A stretch of DNA of 64,000 nucleotides from Otis tarda (taxonomy: Eukaryota > Chordata > Aves > Otidiformes > Otididae): NCBI GenBank assembly GCA_026413225.1, contig CM048552.1, positions 46,205,001 to 46,269,000 on the forward strand, given 5' to 3'. Positions 26,701 to 37,820 of this stretch are shown here, in pieces. The position numbers were made by a program, and so were the translations under genes. Numbering within the stretch: position 1 is the first letter of the stretch; each line of letters begins with the position of its first letter. The notes below the pieces were generated by a model. That model ran no database searches. It had not been told where the DNA came from and saw nothing but the letters and a program-made list of their open reading frames with translations.

Positions 26701-29700
26701 CATGCAGAACTTTATAAACTCAAACTCTTGCAAAGTATTAGAGTTAATTGGAAAGTAAAGATGGAGAAGGCTCCTCATAAGCTTATTTTCCACGTTCCTC
26801 TACATTTTTAAATGGGAAATCTACGTTTTGTCAAACCTAAAAACCTAAACACTGATTATTTTTATACTTTAGGAAACTGAAACTTGGACATTTTTTGTCT
26901 ATAAACTTCTAAAATTAGTGTACGTGTTGGCTAAAGAGTCAGCATTCTTGCCAAAGTAGGGTGTTGGTCAAAAGAGTGTTTGAGGAAACCATGTACTCCT
27001 TTAATTTAATTGAAAACAATTTTTTTAATTGAAAAAAATATTAATAGAAAATATTTCTTAGCACCAATAATAAGCCAAATACTGTGTGACTGTCCACCCA
27101 AAGGTGCAACCACTTATTATTTTGTCTGCCATCAAAAATAGTTTTGAAAGTATTTAATGGCAGTTGTGCCCAGGATAATAAGTTTTCATGTTCTGCAATT
27201 CTATTCTGAATTATTAAAGATCCTTAGAACCTTTCTCCTTATTTCCCTGCAGCTGAAACACTTCAGGGAAAATTAGGCTTCAAAAAGAAGGAAAAAAAAA
27301 GAAAAAGCAAGCCTTTACAATGAAATTTTTGATTGCACACAAACACCCATTTGATGTTTCATTTTGTTTTAAAGTAAATACTATAACCTTAGAAAGCAAA
27401 AAGACTTCTGAGTTTTTAGCTTGTGTAGTTATCTGAAGTCTGTACAAAAACTTGACTTAAGCCTGTATTTTGCTGCTATAAGCAAAGTTGGTTTTTTTTT
27501 TCTTAAATAAACATTTTAAAAGCAACAGTTTCTCAGTTTATAGAAGTACAAATATTAAGTCTCACAATTAAAAAAAAAACTTTCCAGTTTTGACCTTGGG
27601 AAACATTTAACTGTGTATTCTAGACAGGTCCTTCTGATCAAATTGTAATAATGTGAGGCAGATTTCATCTATGTTTTGTGGCATGAATAGGGAAGGCAAT
27701 TAATGAGGAATCAAATTGGGAGTCATCCTGTATAAAACAATGTACTGTACTACAGGAGGCTACAAAAGATATGAATTAATGTAATGAGTTGTTAATGAGA
27801 CCTATTCACCCATTATTCCTCATGGCATGAGGGCTGGATAAAACATGTTGCCATACCAAGCCAATATAACTTTAATTTATGCTGTAGATTTGGGAATGCC
27901 TGTACAGCAACCTCGTCATGGCAATAAAGATTAAAGATCAAAATGCTTAAATAACTTACCTTTTTTTAACAGAAAGAGAGAGATATTCTGACACTACAAA
28001 ACAAGCTGAAATAAACAGAATATAGAGGACAACAGGAAATTCCTGTGGAAGTCATTGAATACTCCAGATGCCATCGTGTAACTATAATTTAACAAAAGCA
28101 GGGATCAGTTTAATGTCCTGCAAAATAGATGGGGATCTTTCCTTTGAACATTGTCCCCTGTCTCATGCTGCACAATGTGTATTCACCAGTGCGTTGCCAG
28201 GTTCAGTTTTAAAAGCCATTCCCTTTTCAAATGGTGTGAAACTGAAATCTAAAAGGAAATACAGTATTGTAGCATGTGTAGATGAAAAGCATATTAGACA
28301 TCAGAAATGGTTAATAAAATGCAGTCTTGAAATAGAAAATAGATTTAGAAAATAGAAATATGAGATAAGACTTTTGTCTCAGTGAAGAGGACTTTTCCAA
28401 AAAGTGTGAAATGTAACAGAGAACAAGGTTACTTCTTTGCCTCATTTTTAACAGCATGAAGAAAAAAAGTACTAGAGCCAAAAGGTTGCCTTTAATGTTG
28501 TTTTCAATACTCCATCATGATTTTTATCAGTCCTCTCCCTTCATAACAAGGCCTTTTTTCTCTTTCCATGTTGGGGCCAATCTTAATATAGAGGAAAACA
28601 GATCCTCATTTCCTTTTTCATTTTTAACACAGTCAAATGGTGAAAAGAAACATGCCAGACTGAGACTGATATGTTCCCACCCTCTCTTTTTTCTTTTTTA
28701 AAATGAGATGCCAATAAAATCCTGAACTATTTCAAAGTATTAGTTACAGAAAAGCTAGCTATCTTAGGTGCTAAGCATAACAGGAAAATCACAAGCTGTG
28801 TTTTAAAGGGCATCAGTTTTCGAAAGCACTAGGGAAGCTGAAAATAAAACAAAGTATGTTCAAAAATAAGGAAATAAATTGAAGGAAGACTTCTTCCAAC
28901 ATGAGGGAAAAAAAAGCTAATACAATTGAAAAGCAAGTTTGCGTTTTTTAATAGGCATAGGGAAGGTACTTCCAAGCAGTTGAAAAGAATTAGAAAATGA
29001 GAAATCACAGGGTGAAAAAAAGTTTAAAAGGTGAAAATAATGAAATGTAAATAAATGAAACATAAATCAGAACCAGACCAGCTAGAATAAATTGAGTAGA
29101 ATTTACAAGGTAAGGAGGAAATAAAAAGAGGCAGATTTACTTCAGAATTAAAGGCCCTTCAAAAGAATCTGAAATGTAAAAGAAAGTTGACCTAAGTGAA
29201 ATGATGTGTAGCTAAAACTGGAAACATAATTAAAAGTAAAGTGATTGGAAATATTATTGTGAAAAAAAAAATCTGAGGACTTAAAAATTGAAAAGAACTA
29301 AAGAATAAAAATTAATACTAGTCACTGAAATATAAAACCTCAAGCAAATAAAATTAGAATTTCATTTAGAGTGCAAAAATAATATTGCATGAAAAGCTAC
29401 GAGAAACATGAGTTTGTTCATTTTTAAAACCTGCTCCAGTGGAAGAGTTCTGACCTTCATTATAAATATACAAATCAAAATGGGAAACCATTCTTCTTTG
29501 TAGGCAAAAAGTAAAGCTGTTATTTTTTATTTGCAGTACAGTTAAGATTTTTTTTTTTTTTGCAGTTTCCTAACATACAAGTTGAAGAAAGTCATGCTAA
29601 AAGCATGGATTTCTTTTTTTATTGTTACTGACATTACATTGGTAAATACAAACCCTGAAACAGACCAAAATAATAATCTTTAAAACCTAATTTAGGATAA

Positions 29701-31955
29701 CAGAGTATGCTCTTCCCTAACATCAGGCCTTGTGTCTTTAATTTTCACATTTTCAGGGCAGCCACCTACACAGAGCCCCTCTTGACTGTCAAGCAGCTGC
29801 ACCTGGGTACAGGAGTTTGTTCAAATAGGAGCTGATGTTTCATTCTTGTGGTTTTTTGTACCAAAGGACAAAATTATTGTTATGCTCATGAAGTGGCAGG
29901 ACAAGCAAGAAAATCCAAAGGTTTAGCAACTTTTCCAAAGACCCATGGAAGCTGCTATTTAAATTACCAACCAAATGAGCAGAATCAAGTTCATCTTTAT
30001 TTCATATACTTGTATAGGTTATGTGAGGTAGGAGCCTGCTCTTTCTGAACGTTCCTGTGGAGGAAGATTAGACTTTTTAAATCCATCATCAAAGACTTAG
30101 AGATATGCATCTGGGCTTAAATGTCCTTTCTTTTCACTTAAACTGTCTACTAAACTTCAATTTGAAATCAGTGGAAAATAAGAAACTACAGAGTGAGTCT
30201 GATGAAATGAGGCTGCCATAGTGTTCCAGATATTTTTACTTATTCCGTTTTCAAAGCCTTACATTTACCAATTACTTTTGGTTTTCATAGTATTGCCTTA
30301 AATCTACTGCCTATATTAAGTATCTCTGCAATAAATAGCTTTACTTCTTGTTCAGGTGTCATTTTCGTGTTGTAATATATGAATCAGAACTAAGGAAAAA
30401 CAACGCTTCTGAAATTAAAATACCATGCCACCTTCATTTTCTTAAAATACTTTTAAGAATACAGTATGAAGTTATTCTAATCCACATTTACAGTAAGTAT
30501 GCATGTAAGAAAGACTTTAAAGACATAAAATCTTACTAATGAGTATTGTATTTCCTATTATTGGAATAATAATATACCATTCTCTTTTTAAATAGAGTAT
30601 TTTATTTCAAAGAGTATTAACTTTGGTTACAATTATAGAAGCAACCCCAAAGATTTAAAGACCATTTTAAAACTCATTCTGATTACAATAACAGTTAGCA
30701 TGTGTTTCCTTTGAAAACTTTGAAATGTATAGAACAAGCAGTTACTGAGTAGATATCCTTAAATATCAAAGATTACCTAATCCAGTACGGAACAGATGAT
30801 AGCGACTCTCCATAATATGGAAATATTGTCTAACTTCATATACAAAAAATGGAAAGGACAATGTTCTTTATGATTGTATCCTTAAATGTGTAGTACCATA
30901 TTCTAGGCTGGAACTGAGCAACAGAATTAGGGAAATGAATGTTACCTGGTGATTTGGCTAACATTTTCATATTAAGAAACAACTTCTTCCCCATTCTCTG
31001 TGACTCAGCTGGCACAAAGACTCATAATGGAGAAAAAGGGTACTCTTTCATTTTGTTGAAAAAGCTAAACTTCAAGGAGACCCTATGCTGGGATTGCAAG
31101 TCCTTCATGAATCATAGGGCTGATGTATAGTTGTCAGAGCAATAAAAGCATTGACATAGTAAGAGGCTAAGAGAAGGAGAATCTTACAATGAGGGAAAGG
31201 AAGGACGGAAATCTGTTAGTGCAGCCAAGGGCTTCATTGCTGCAGATTCCTGGACAAAATTCTACAGACTGTATTCCACAAAATGTCAGACTGGGTGTCA
31301 GAAACATCAGACTTTTTTCCTTTTGCCATACGCTTACTATTTTAACAGTGCCAGTGATGCTGGGTTTTGACCTATTCAGACAAGGATTCTATGTCCCTAA
31401 GTTAGATCTTTCATTATGGAAGGGAGTGTTTGCTATGGACTCTATACAGCCTCCACTGCCTCAAACAGTTTCTGAAAAACTTTTGTGAAAATTAACTTCT
31501 TCTAAGCACAGGAGAGGGAAAAAAAAAAACCAAAACCACATTCTTTGCTCTTCTGTCCATACTTATTGGGCCAGAGAGGAGTTTTGCACACAGTTTCAAA
31601 TTCTTAATAAGTCAGCCAGTTAAAATACGGCCTTATGCTTTAGCATAAATTTCGGTACTATATTTTCTTATCCACAATAAGTTAAATTATCTGTATCAAA
31701 TGTTATAATGTCGGATGACAACTGTTTGAAGGAACACTTTATGAAAAAAGGTATTGAAGTTCTAGAAAGATGATTAACTGATACTTGTCACAAAACTGGT
31801 GTATGATTTGGAAGTTTTAAATACATTTATTAGTTATCTAGGAAAAATGAGTAGGTGTGAATACAACATGAACTTGCCATTTAGCTGAGAGGACAGTTAA
31901 AAGTAAAGACTGAGAATAAAGGATACGAAGGAATCTAGTTAATATGTATGATGCT
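23756..31955. other. Long intergenic stretch, no genes recognised
   Basis: About 8 kb, AT-rich, with A-rich tracts around 28.7-29.4 kb. No exon or clear transposon. A block at 27620-27950 is dense in homeodomain-type TAATTA/TAATGAG words and is a candidate conserved non-coding element (see findings). Confidence 0.55.
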
Positions 31956-31959
31956 AATT

Positions 31960-32050
31960 ACTTTTAATATGTCTATCAGTGAAATGAGAGAAAACATGAA
32001 ATTGTTCTTTGTTAAATTTGTAGAGGACACAAAAAGAGAAAGGATATTTT
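31960..32050 (+). mobile_element. Ancient CR1-type LINE, left part (RT box)
   Basis: A continuous frame reads T-F-N-M-S-I-S-E-M and ends K-F-V-E-D-T-K-R (32014-32037). It corresponds to the CR1 L-F-N-I-F-I segment and the F-A-D-D-T-K catalytic box, with the catalytic AD mutated to VE. Spacing between the two motifs matches CR1. It is inactive and very old. Confidence 0.6.
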
Positions 32051-32081
32051 TATTGGAATTACATGCCAAAAAGAGATCAAG

Positions 32082-32383
32082 TTAACTCACCACAGGCTTT
32101 TCTGGTGCCCAGTGTGGACTCTGAAGGAATTCCAGACGAGGATGGCAGTTGGGAGAAGTAACAGGCAAACCTCGGTCTGAACATTGCTAGAAAGTGGAAC
32201 ATTTATGGGGAAATTTTTGTTGTTGTAATGTGGTGAAGGGACGAGGGGTGGAGTGTGTCTAAATTGTCCATCTTTGTCAGTGTAGTGATATTAGTTCAAC
32301 TTTGATGTAGGAAACTCTTTTTGTTGATGTAAATGAAGTTTGTGCAGATTGTTTTATGAATGTATATTTTAATAATTCTTAAA
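32082..32383 (+). mobile_element. Possible proviral remnant upstream of an LTR (PBS-like)
   Basis: GTTAACTCACCACA at 32084-32097 resembles the 3' terminus of the LTR that follows (GTCAACTCACTGCA, 33251-33264). Seven bases later comes TGGTGCCCAGTGTGGAC, which looks like a retroviral primer-binding site. This suggests the last bases of a 5' LTR, a PBS and a short internal remnant before the LTR at 32384. No coding motif remains. Tentative. Confidence 0.35.
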
Positions 32384-33264
32384 TGTGTTTTGCAGAGGCA
32401 AGTGGTGGATGTATAGGGTGCAAGTGCCCAGATGTTGGCAATGTGGGGGCTGCAGGGGCCTCTGTGAGGTTCCAGCTGGCTCCAACAGATATCTGCAGGG
32501 CACAGCTGAGCCCAGCAACCAAGGTGGTGGTGCCTCTGGGAAAAAAAGATTTAAGAAAGGGTAAAAGATACTAGGTGGCAGCTCAGAGAGAGGAGTGAGA
32601 AAAATGTGAGAGAAACAGCCATGCAGACACCAAGGTCAGTGAAGGAGGAGGAAGAAGTGCTCCAGGTACTAGAGCACACATTCCCCAGCAGCTTGTGGAG
32701 GAGAACACTGTGGGGCAGCCATCCTGCAGCAAGTGGATGTGACCTGAATGAAGCTGCAGCCTGCAGAGAGCCCATGTAGGAGCAGGCTCCCCGCAGGAGT
32801 TGCAGCCTGTAAGAGACCCACACTGGAGCAGTTCTGTAAGAACTGGACCCTGTAGGAAGGACCCACATTGAAAAAGTTCATGAAGGACTGTATCCCTTGC
32901 AAGGAACCGCAAAAATGGAGCAGGGGCAGAGCTGGAATGTTATGAACTGACCGCAACCCCACTCCTTGTCCCCCTGCACCACTTGGTTTGGGAGAATGTA
33001 CAGGAGTCAGGAGAAAAGTTGAGCAAGGTGGTGGGAAGGTGTGTTTAGTTTTGGTTTTGTTTCTCACTATCCTACACTATTTTTAAATGGCAATAAACTA
33101 AATTAATCTTCCTCAAGTTGAGTCTGTTTTGCCTGTGATGATAACTGGTGAGAAATCCCCTCACTCAATGCACAAGCTTTTAAATCTTGTATTGTCCCCT
33201 TGTCCTGCTGAGGAGGGAGAGGCTGGGTGGGCATCTGGCAGCCGGCCACGGTCAACTCACTGCA
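32384..33264 (+). mobile_element. Endogenous retrovirus LTR, ERVL-like, plus sense
   Basis: Homologous to the solo LTR at 59709-60854 in the same sense. Shared blocks are the TATA-like tttaagaaagg (32549), gccaaggtcagtgaagRagg-type sequence (32630-32650), gaaggactgt (32881), tgaactgaccgcaacccc (32943), AATAAA at 33092-33097, and gttgagtctgttttgcc after it. The right end is about 33264 (CTGCA). The left end TGTGTTTTGC at 32384 is inferred from alignment. No TSD was recognised. Antisense open frames here are by-products of its higher GC. Confidence 0.8.
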
Positions 33265-33689
33265 GTATTGAATAATGAAAGATTAGTTCTTATCGATATC
33301 CATGTTGATAGACATCTATGCAAAGCTTGTGCAGATAAAAACAAAGACAATAAGCTACACAATCTGCAAGGCAATTTTTAAAAAGTAGTGACTAAGAAAA
33401 AGATAGTAAAATAACCAGCTGAAGGATAATTTGTTGAAATTGCCTTCTGTCAAATGTAATTTTTGGGAATGTTGCAGTGAATCTCTCATGTGTAAGCAGA
33501 ACATAAGGATTGGAAGGTGCAAGTGATTTCCTGTGATTTCCTACTGCCTCTCTCTGCATGGTATTTGTGAAATCAATATTTGATAATGATGTCCACATCT
33601 TGTGTTTATTCAAGTGAAAAATAGATATGATTATATTACATTCTGTAGGTAAGTGTGGAATAAATTTCTTAAATTATGGGTATCTTTAA

Positions 33690-33885
33690 TTTAACAGGCA
33701 GAAACTTCACTGTATGCCATGGCTGGAGGTGAATGTAAGACAAATTCAGACAAATATTGAGGAATACATTTTTTAACACAGAGTAGCTAAACATTGAAAT
33801 AGCTTTCCTAGTGAGACAAAGAATTCTATATCATCTGCAGTCTTTAAAGAAAAGGCTGGATAATTTTCTATAAAATTCTCTATCT
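33690..33885 (+). mobile_element. Ancient CR1-type LINE, right part (ORF2 C-terminus)
   Basis: The frame at 33790-33870 reads N-I-E-I-A-F-L-V-R-Q, then L-Q-S-L-K-K-R-L-D-N-F-L. This is the decayed counterpart of the CR1 W-N-R-L-P-x-E-V-V, S-L-x-x-F-K-x-R-L-D block. Subtracting the retroviral insert, its distance from the RT box at 32020 is about 0.6 kb, close to the 0.7 kb in the intact copy at 15768-16665. It is probably the same ancient element as 31960-32050. Confidence 0.5.
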
Positions 33886-36800
33886 CAGAAGTTGTAGACT
33901 GAATACATCACTTATTAGTTTAAAGTCTAGAGCGTCTGCAAGCAGATCAAGCTGTGATAATTCCTTGTAGACTTGAAATCTATGCTAATTCTTGAGAGAA
34001 AAAGTATGCGTGATAGGTTGGAAAAGCAATTGCCAGGAAGACTGAGGAAAGTTAGGCACGAATTTACAGTGAGGTGCTTGTAGAGGTGAAAGAGGTAAAC
34101 ACAGATCTGTTTTATAAACAGAGAGGTCTGCATTCAAATAAAATGTGTGGATTCTGTGCATGACTAGTGATTTCCTTTTAATGCATCTTATTCTGGGCAT
34201 TATCTTGTAAGACAAACTGAAAAGACTTTGGAGAAAATCAACAATTCCATAGGGTAGAGATTTTTTTTATTTTTTTTTTTTAATTGAGGTATTTGAATTT
34301 AATTATGTACATTGTATGTCTGGATGGTGATTATGTAAAAGTAAAAGAACATTTTAGGAAATGGGTACAAATGGCAAGGAAAGTAAAGATAAGATGGTTC
34401 AGGATACTCACCAACTCATTCTTTCTGTACAATGACCTTCACATAAACCTGATTTAAAAGTAAGATCACTAGCATTTCAGCATGTCCTGATACCTTCAAT
34501 ATCCTTAATTCAAGTGAAATTTACTGGCAAAATAGCTCTAAAAAAAGGGTGAAGCTACACGCTTATCACCATCCATACTGCATACATAGTCACAGATTGT
34601 TTGTTATGACTGTAGATAGCCATGTAGCTCCACTGAGGCTAAAACTTTCACTGATTTTTGAAGATGTTTACAGAATGCTTTGAGTAGCTACAGAAGTAGC
34701 TAAATGTAACCAACTCTGAATAACTAGCACAGTACTTCTCCCTGTTCTTTTAGACAATAAGAAGCTGACTTTAATGCAGTTGCTGACATCAGCAGCAGAA
34801 ACCAGAAAAAAAAAAGGTGCCTACCATTAAACCTGAAGCAAATTTGCATTCAAGAAAATAATAGACTGCTATGACTGGCATCATGCAAATGGTTTCTTGC
34901 TTTACAATCTACATCTTCCATATGCTGTTATTATATTAACAATAATGCTCTGCTCCAGAAAACATGAGTGATTAATGATTGATTAGCCATTGTCCCATTC
35001 GCTACCATGTTGTTCTTACTCTACTTGGATTTAAATGCAGACTTCATTGCCAACAGTTTTGTTTCATTTCCTTCGACACTTGCTTTTGCACAGTTGGAAT
35101 AACAAGGAAAACTGTCAGAGGAAGGTTGAACTTTTCGCATAGCACCTGTGTGCACAAGAGCTCCATGCCACTAGTCTGTCACAGGGCTGACCGGGTTGAT
35201 CAGTACAGTTCCCCTTTCTTTTACAGACACTGTCACTTGTGGAAAAGCAGTGTCTGAAGTTTTACTGAATCTCTTTAAACCTCCTGCTGTATAATTCCTA
35301 GTCTGATAAATATAAATGAGAGTTTTTCCCAGTTCAGATCAGGGCTCTTCAGATTTGGGAGTCACATATAACGCAAGTTAGTTGGTATCAACTCTATTTT
35401 CAACCAGTTCTGGCTCAATTCTTTCCGTCTCTGTCTTCCCCTAGACAGCCTACTGATTTAGCCAACTGTGATTTCTCCTTTTCTGGATGACATTTACAGG
35501 CAGCTCGTTTTTCACATCCACACTGGACTGGAGGTTTCCTGAAACTGTTCTCCATTCTCAGAATTGAGGATGACAGCTCAAATGTTCCTAGAGCCTTTGT
35601 TAAATGGGTTTTGGATGGTCTCTTAAGAATAAGGAGAGCTGGATACTGATCAGAATATCTTGCTCTACTAAACTGAGATGCATGGGTGCAGCAGCCTTAA
35701 CTTTTTTTCATTTTGCCCTTGGCTGCAGGGAAAAGGCATTGTGTTAAACCACAGCAATGTAGATTCATATACAGGGAGAGTCTGGTGTAATTTGATTTAA
35801 GTATCACTTGATTCTCCCTCTCCTTGTGGGGCCCATCCGTTCTGCCGCTTAACTAACTTGGCACCAAATCCCCATCCCCACATCCCTTAGAATACAGGGA
35901 TTACTTTGAACAAGTGGATCTAATGTTTCCCTTGTACAATAGGTGGAGCAGCAGCCACTGTCACATTCCAATATGATATCTTAATTCTAGACAATGTTTA
36001 ACCTGCAAAGTACATTTGCCAAACAGAATCCTGTATCATCATGAAATCTTTTAGCGTTCATACTGTATATCATCTGATTTCCAATACTTTTTCCCAATTA
36101 AGAAAAAAAAAATCTTACGTATGCATTTATCCCAATTGCTGGGTGTTGACTATGTGGTAGGAAAGTACACCACTACTTGTGAAATTTAGGAAGATACATT
36201 AGGGTTCTCATTGGGTGGTTTTACAAAAACATGAAGTAGTGAATTGGTTTTCTTCAAATCATTTATTATTTGGACCCTGTTGTACATAAGGATAAAAAGT
36301 ACTTTCCAAGTATGAAAACAGAACAGACCATTTTTATATCAAATCATTCATCTCCCTCCACAGAACCTATTTCTCCAAAAAAGCTGCAAAACAGACCATG
36401 CAGTCAAATCAGGAAAATTGAGTTTTACCCATAGCAAAATGAGACTAGCTGGTAAATATGCATTCTTTGCAGCAGCAGAGAGAATGAAATCTCCTTCTGC
36501 TTTATGTTTGTGGATTGAAACAAATATCTGCAAAGTTCTCAAGGTATGTTGTTCACCTTTAGAAATATGTCTCCTTTCATATCTTAAAATTAAATTCATT
36601 TTCTGTACATGGAAAAAAGAAATTGAAGATCCATTGATAACTGGCTTTTCTGCTTTTTGAGGAGTTTTTCTAACCCCTTTTTACTAGACAGAATGACACA
36701 CCACAGAAGCACATGTAATTTTGTTCTGCTTTATTTATTTGGCTAGCAGTACTGTAAGTTTTCAGCAGCTACATGACTATGCTGTACTGTGTCTTTTTGT

Positions 36801-37644
36801 GTCCATGAGTTGGATCTTTCCAAAGCTCAGAAGTCTGATTCAAAGAAACTATTAAAATGCACAGGCAGCAGAAATGGCAATGTGCAGTATCTTCTGTGGT
36901 TCAGGATGAATTTGAGCCATGACTTCTCACTCCTATTACTTTGTGTGGGTGGTCATTTGACAAGTTATCTTCAGGGATATTACTAATACACTGATACTTT
37001 TATTTGAAGTCCAAGCCTATCAGCTAGAATGAAATCATTCTGAAGAACAAACACATTTTACAAGGACAGGGAAAACTTACTTTCAAATGAAATTTAGCCT
37101 CATGAAATCCACAGCTCTGGCAAGTGTCTCCAGTTGGCTGACCTACACATCACCGGCAGTTTCTGTAGCAAGTTGAGGAAAACTATCAACGAAACACCTC
37201 ATTCCCATGAGCATCAAAACATCCCAACTGCCAAAAATAGCCTCATTTTTATGACTGTATAACCTGCCAGAGTCTAAATATGACTATTAGCCACAACACT
37301 GTGTAGAAAACAACTGCTTTGATTTTGTGAGGAGCTGAGTACTCACAGTTCCCTCTGATATAATAATCCTAGTAAGAAAATCAGGCCTGATATGGTCTGT
37401 GGTTGTCTAAGAAGAGCTACTCCAACCAAGGTCTCAACATCTGTGTGTACATTAACCATAGGGGTACTATTTCACTGAATACAAAAACCACCAAAACTGC
37501 TTGCATCAGTCTACACATGGTAGAGCTTTTCTTAAAAAGAGAAATATATCCTCCCACTACAAATAAAATCAAGCCTTAGTACAAAGTTGCAAAACGTGAT
37601 GTTCTCACTCTGTTTCTTTGGGTTTTTTTTACCAGAAATATCTG

Positions 37645-37665
37645 AAAAAAAAAAAAGGGGGGGGG
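37645..37665. repeat. Homopolymer junction A12 then G9
   Basis: Twelve A followed directly by nine G. Length is probably polymorphic or error-prone in sequencing. Confidence 0.9.
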
Positions 37666-37779
37666 TATTTTAAAGAAAATTTCAGCACCTCATGAGCATC
37701 TTTTTTTCCACAAAGAAGTTCCAAGCAACTACCAACTTCAGCTTGTCATCTTTGCAAAATGATGACAAAAATCCCAAAT

Positions 37780-37820
37780 CCTCCTTGAAACCTGCACATC
37801 CCTCCTTGAAACCTGCACAT
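37780..37820. repeat. Tandem duplication, 21-bp period
   Basis: CCTCCTTGAAACCTGCACAT occurs twice without mismatch, separated by one C. Confidence 0.95.

Noticed and set aside
32551-33067. Minus-strand open frames of 105-132 codons
   Set aside because: Antisense within the LTR at 32384-33264; compositional by-products.
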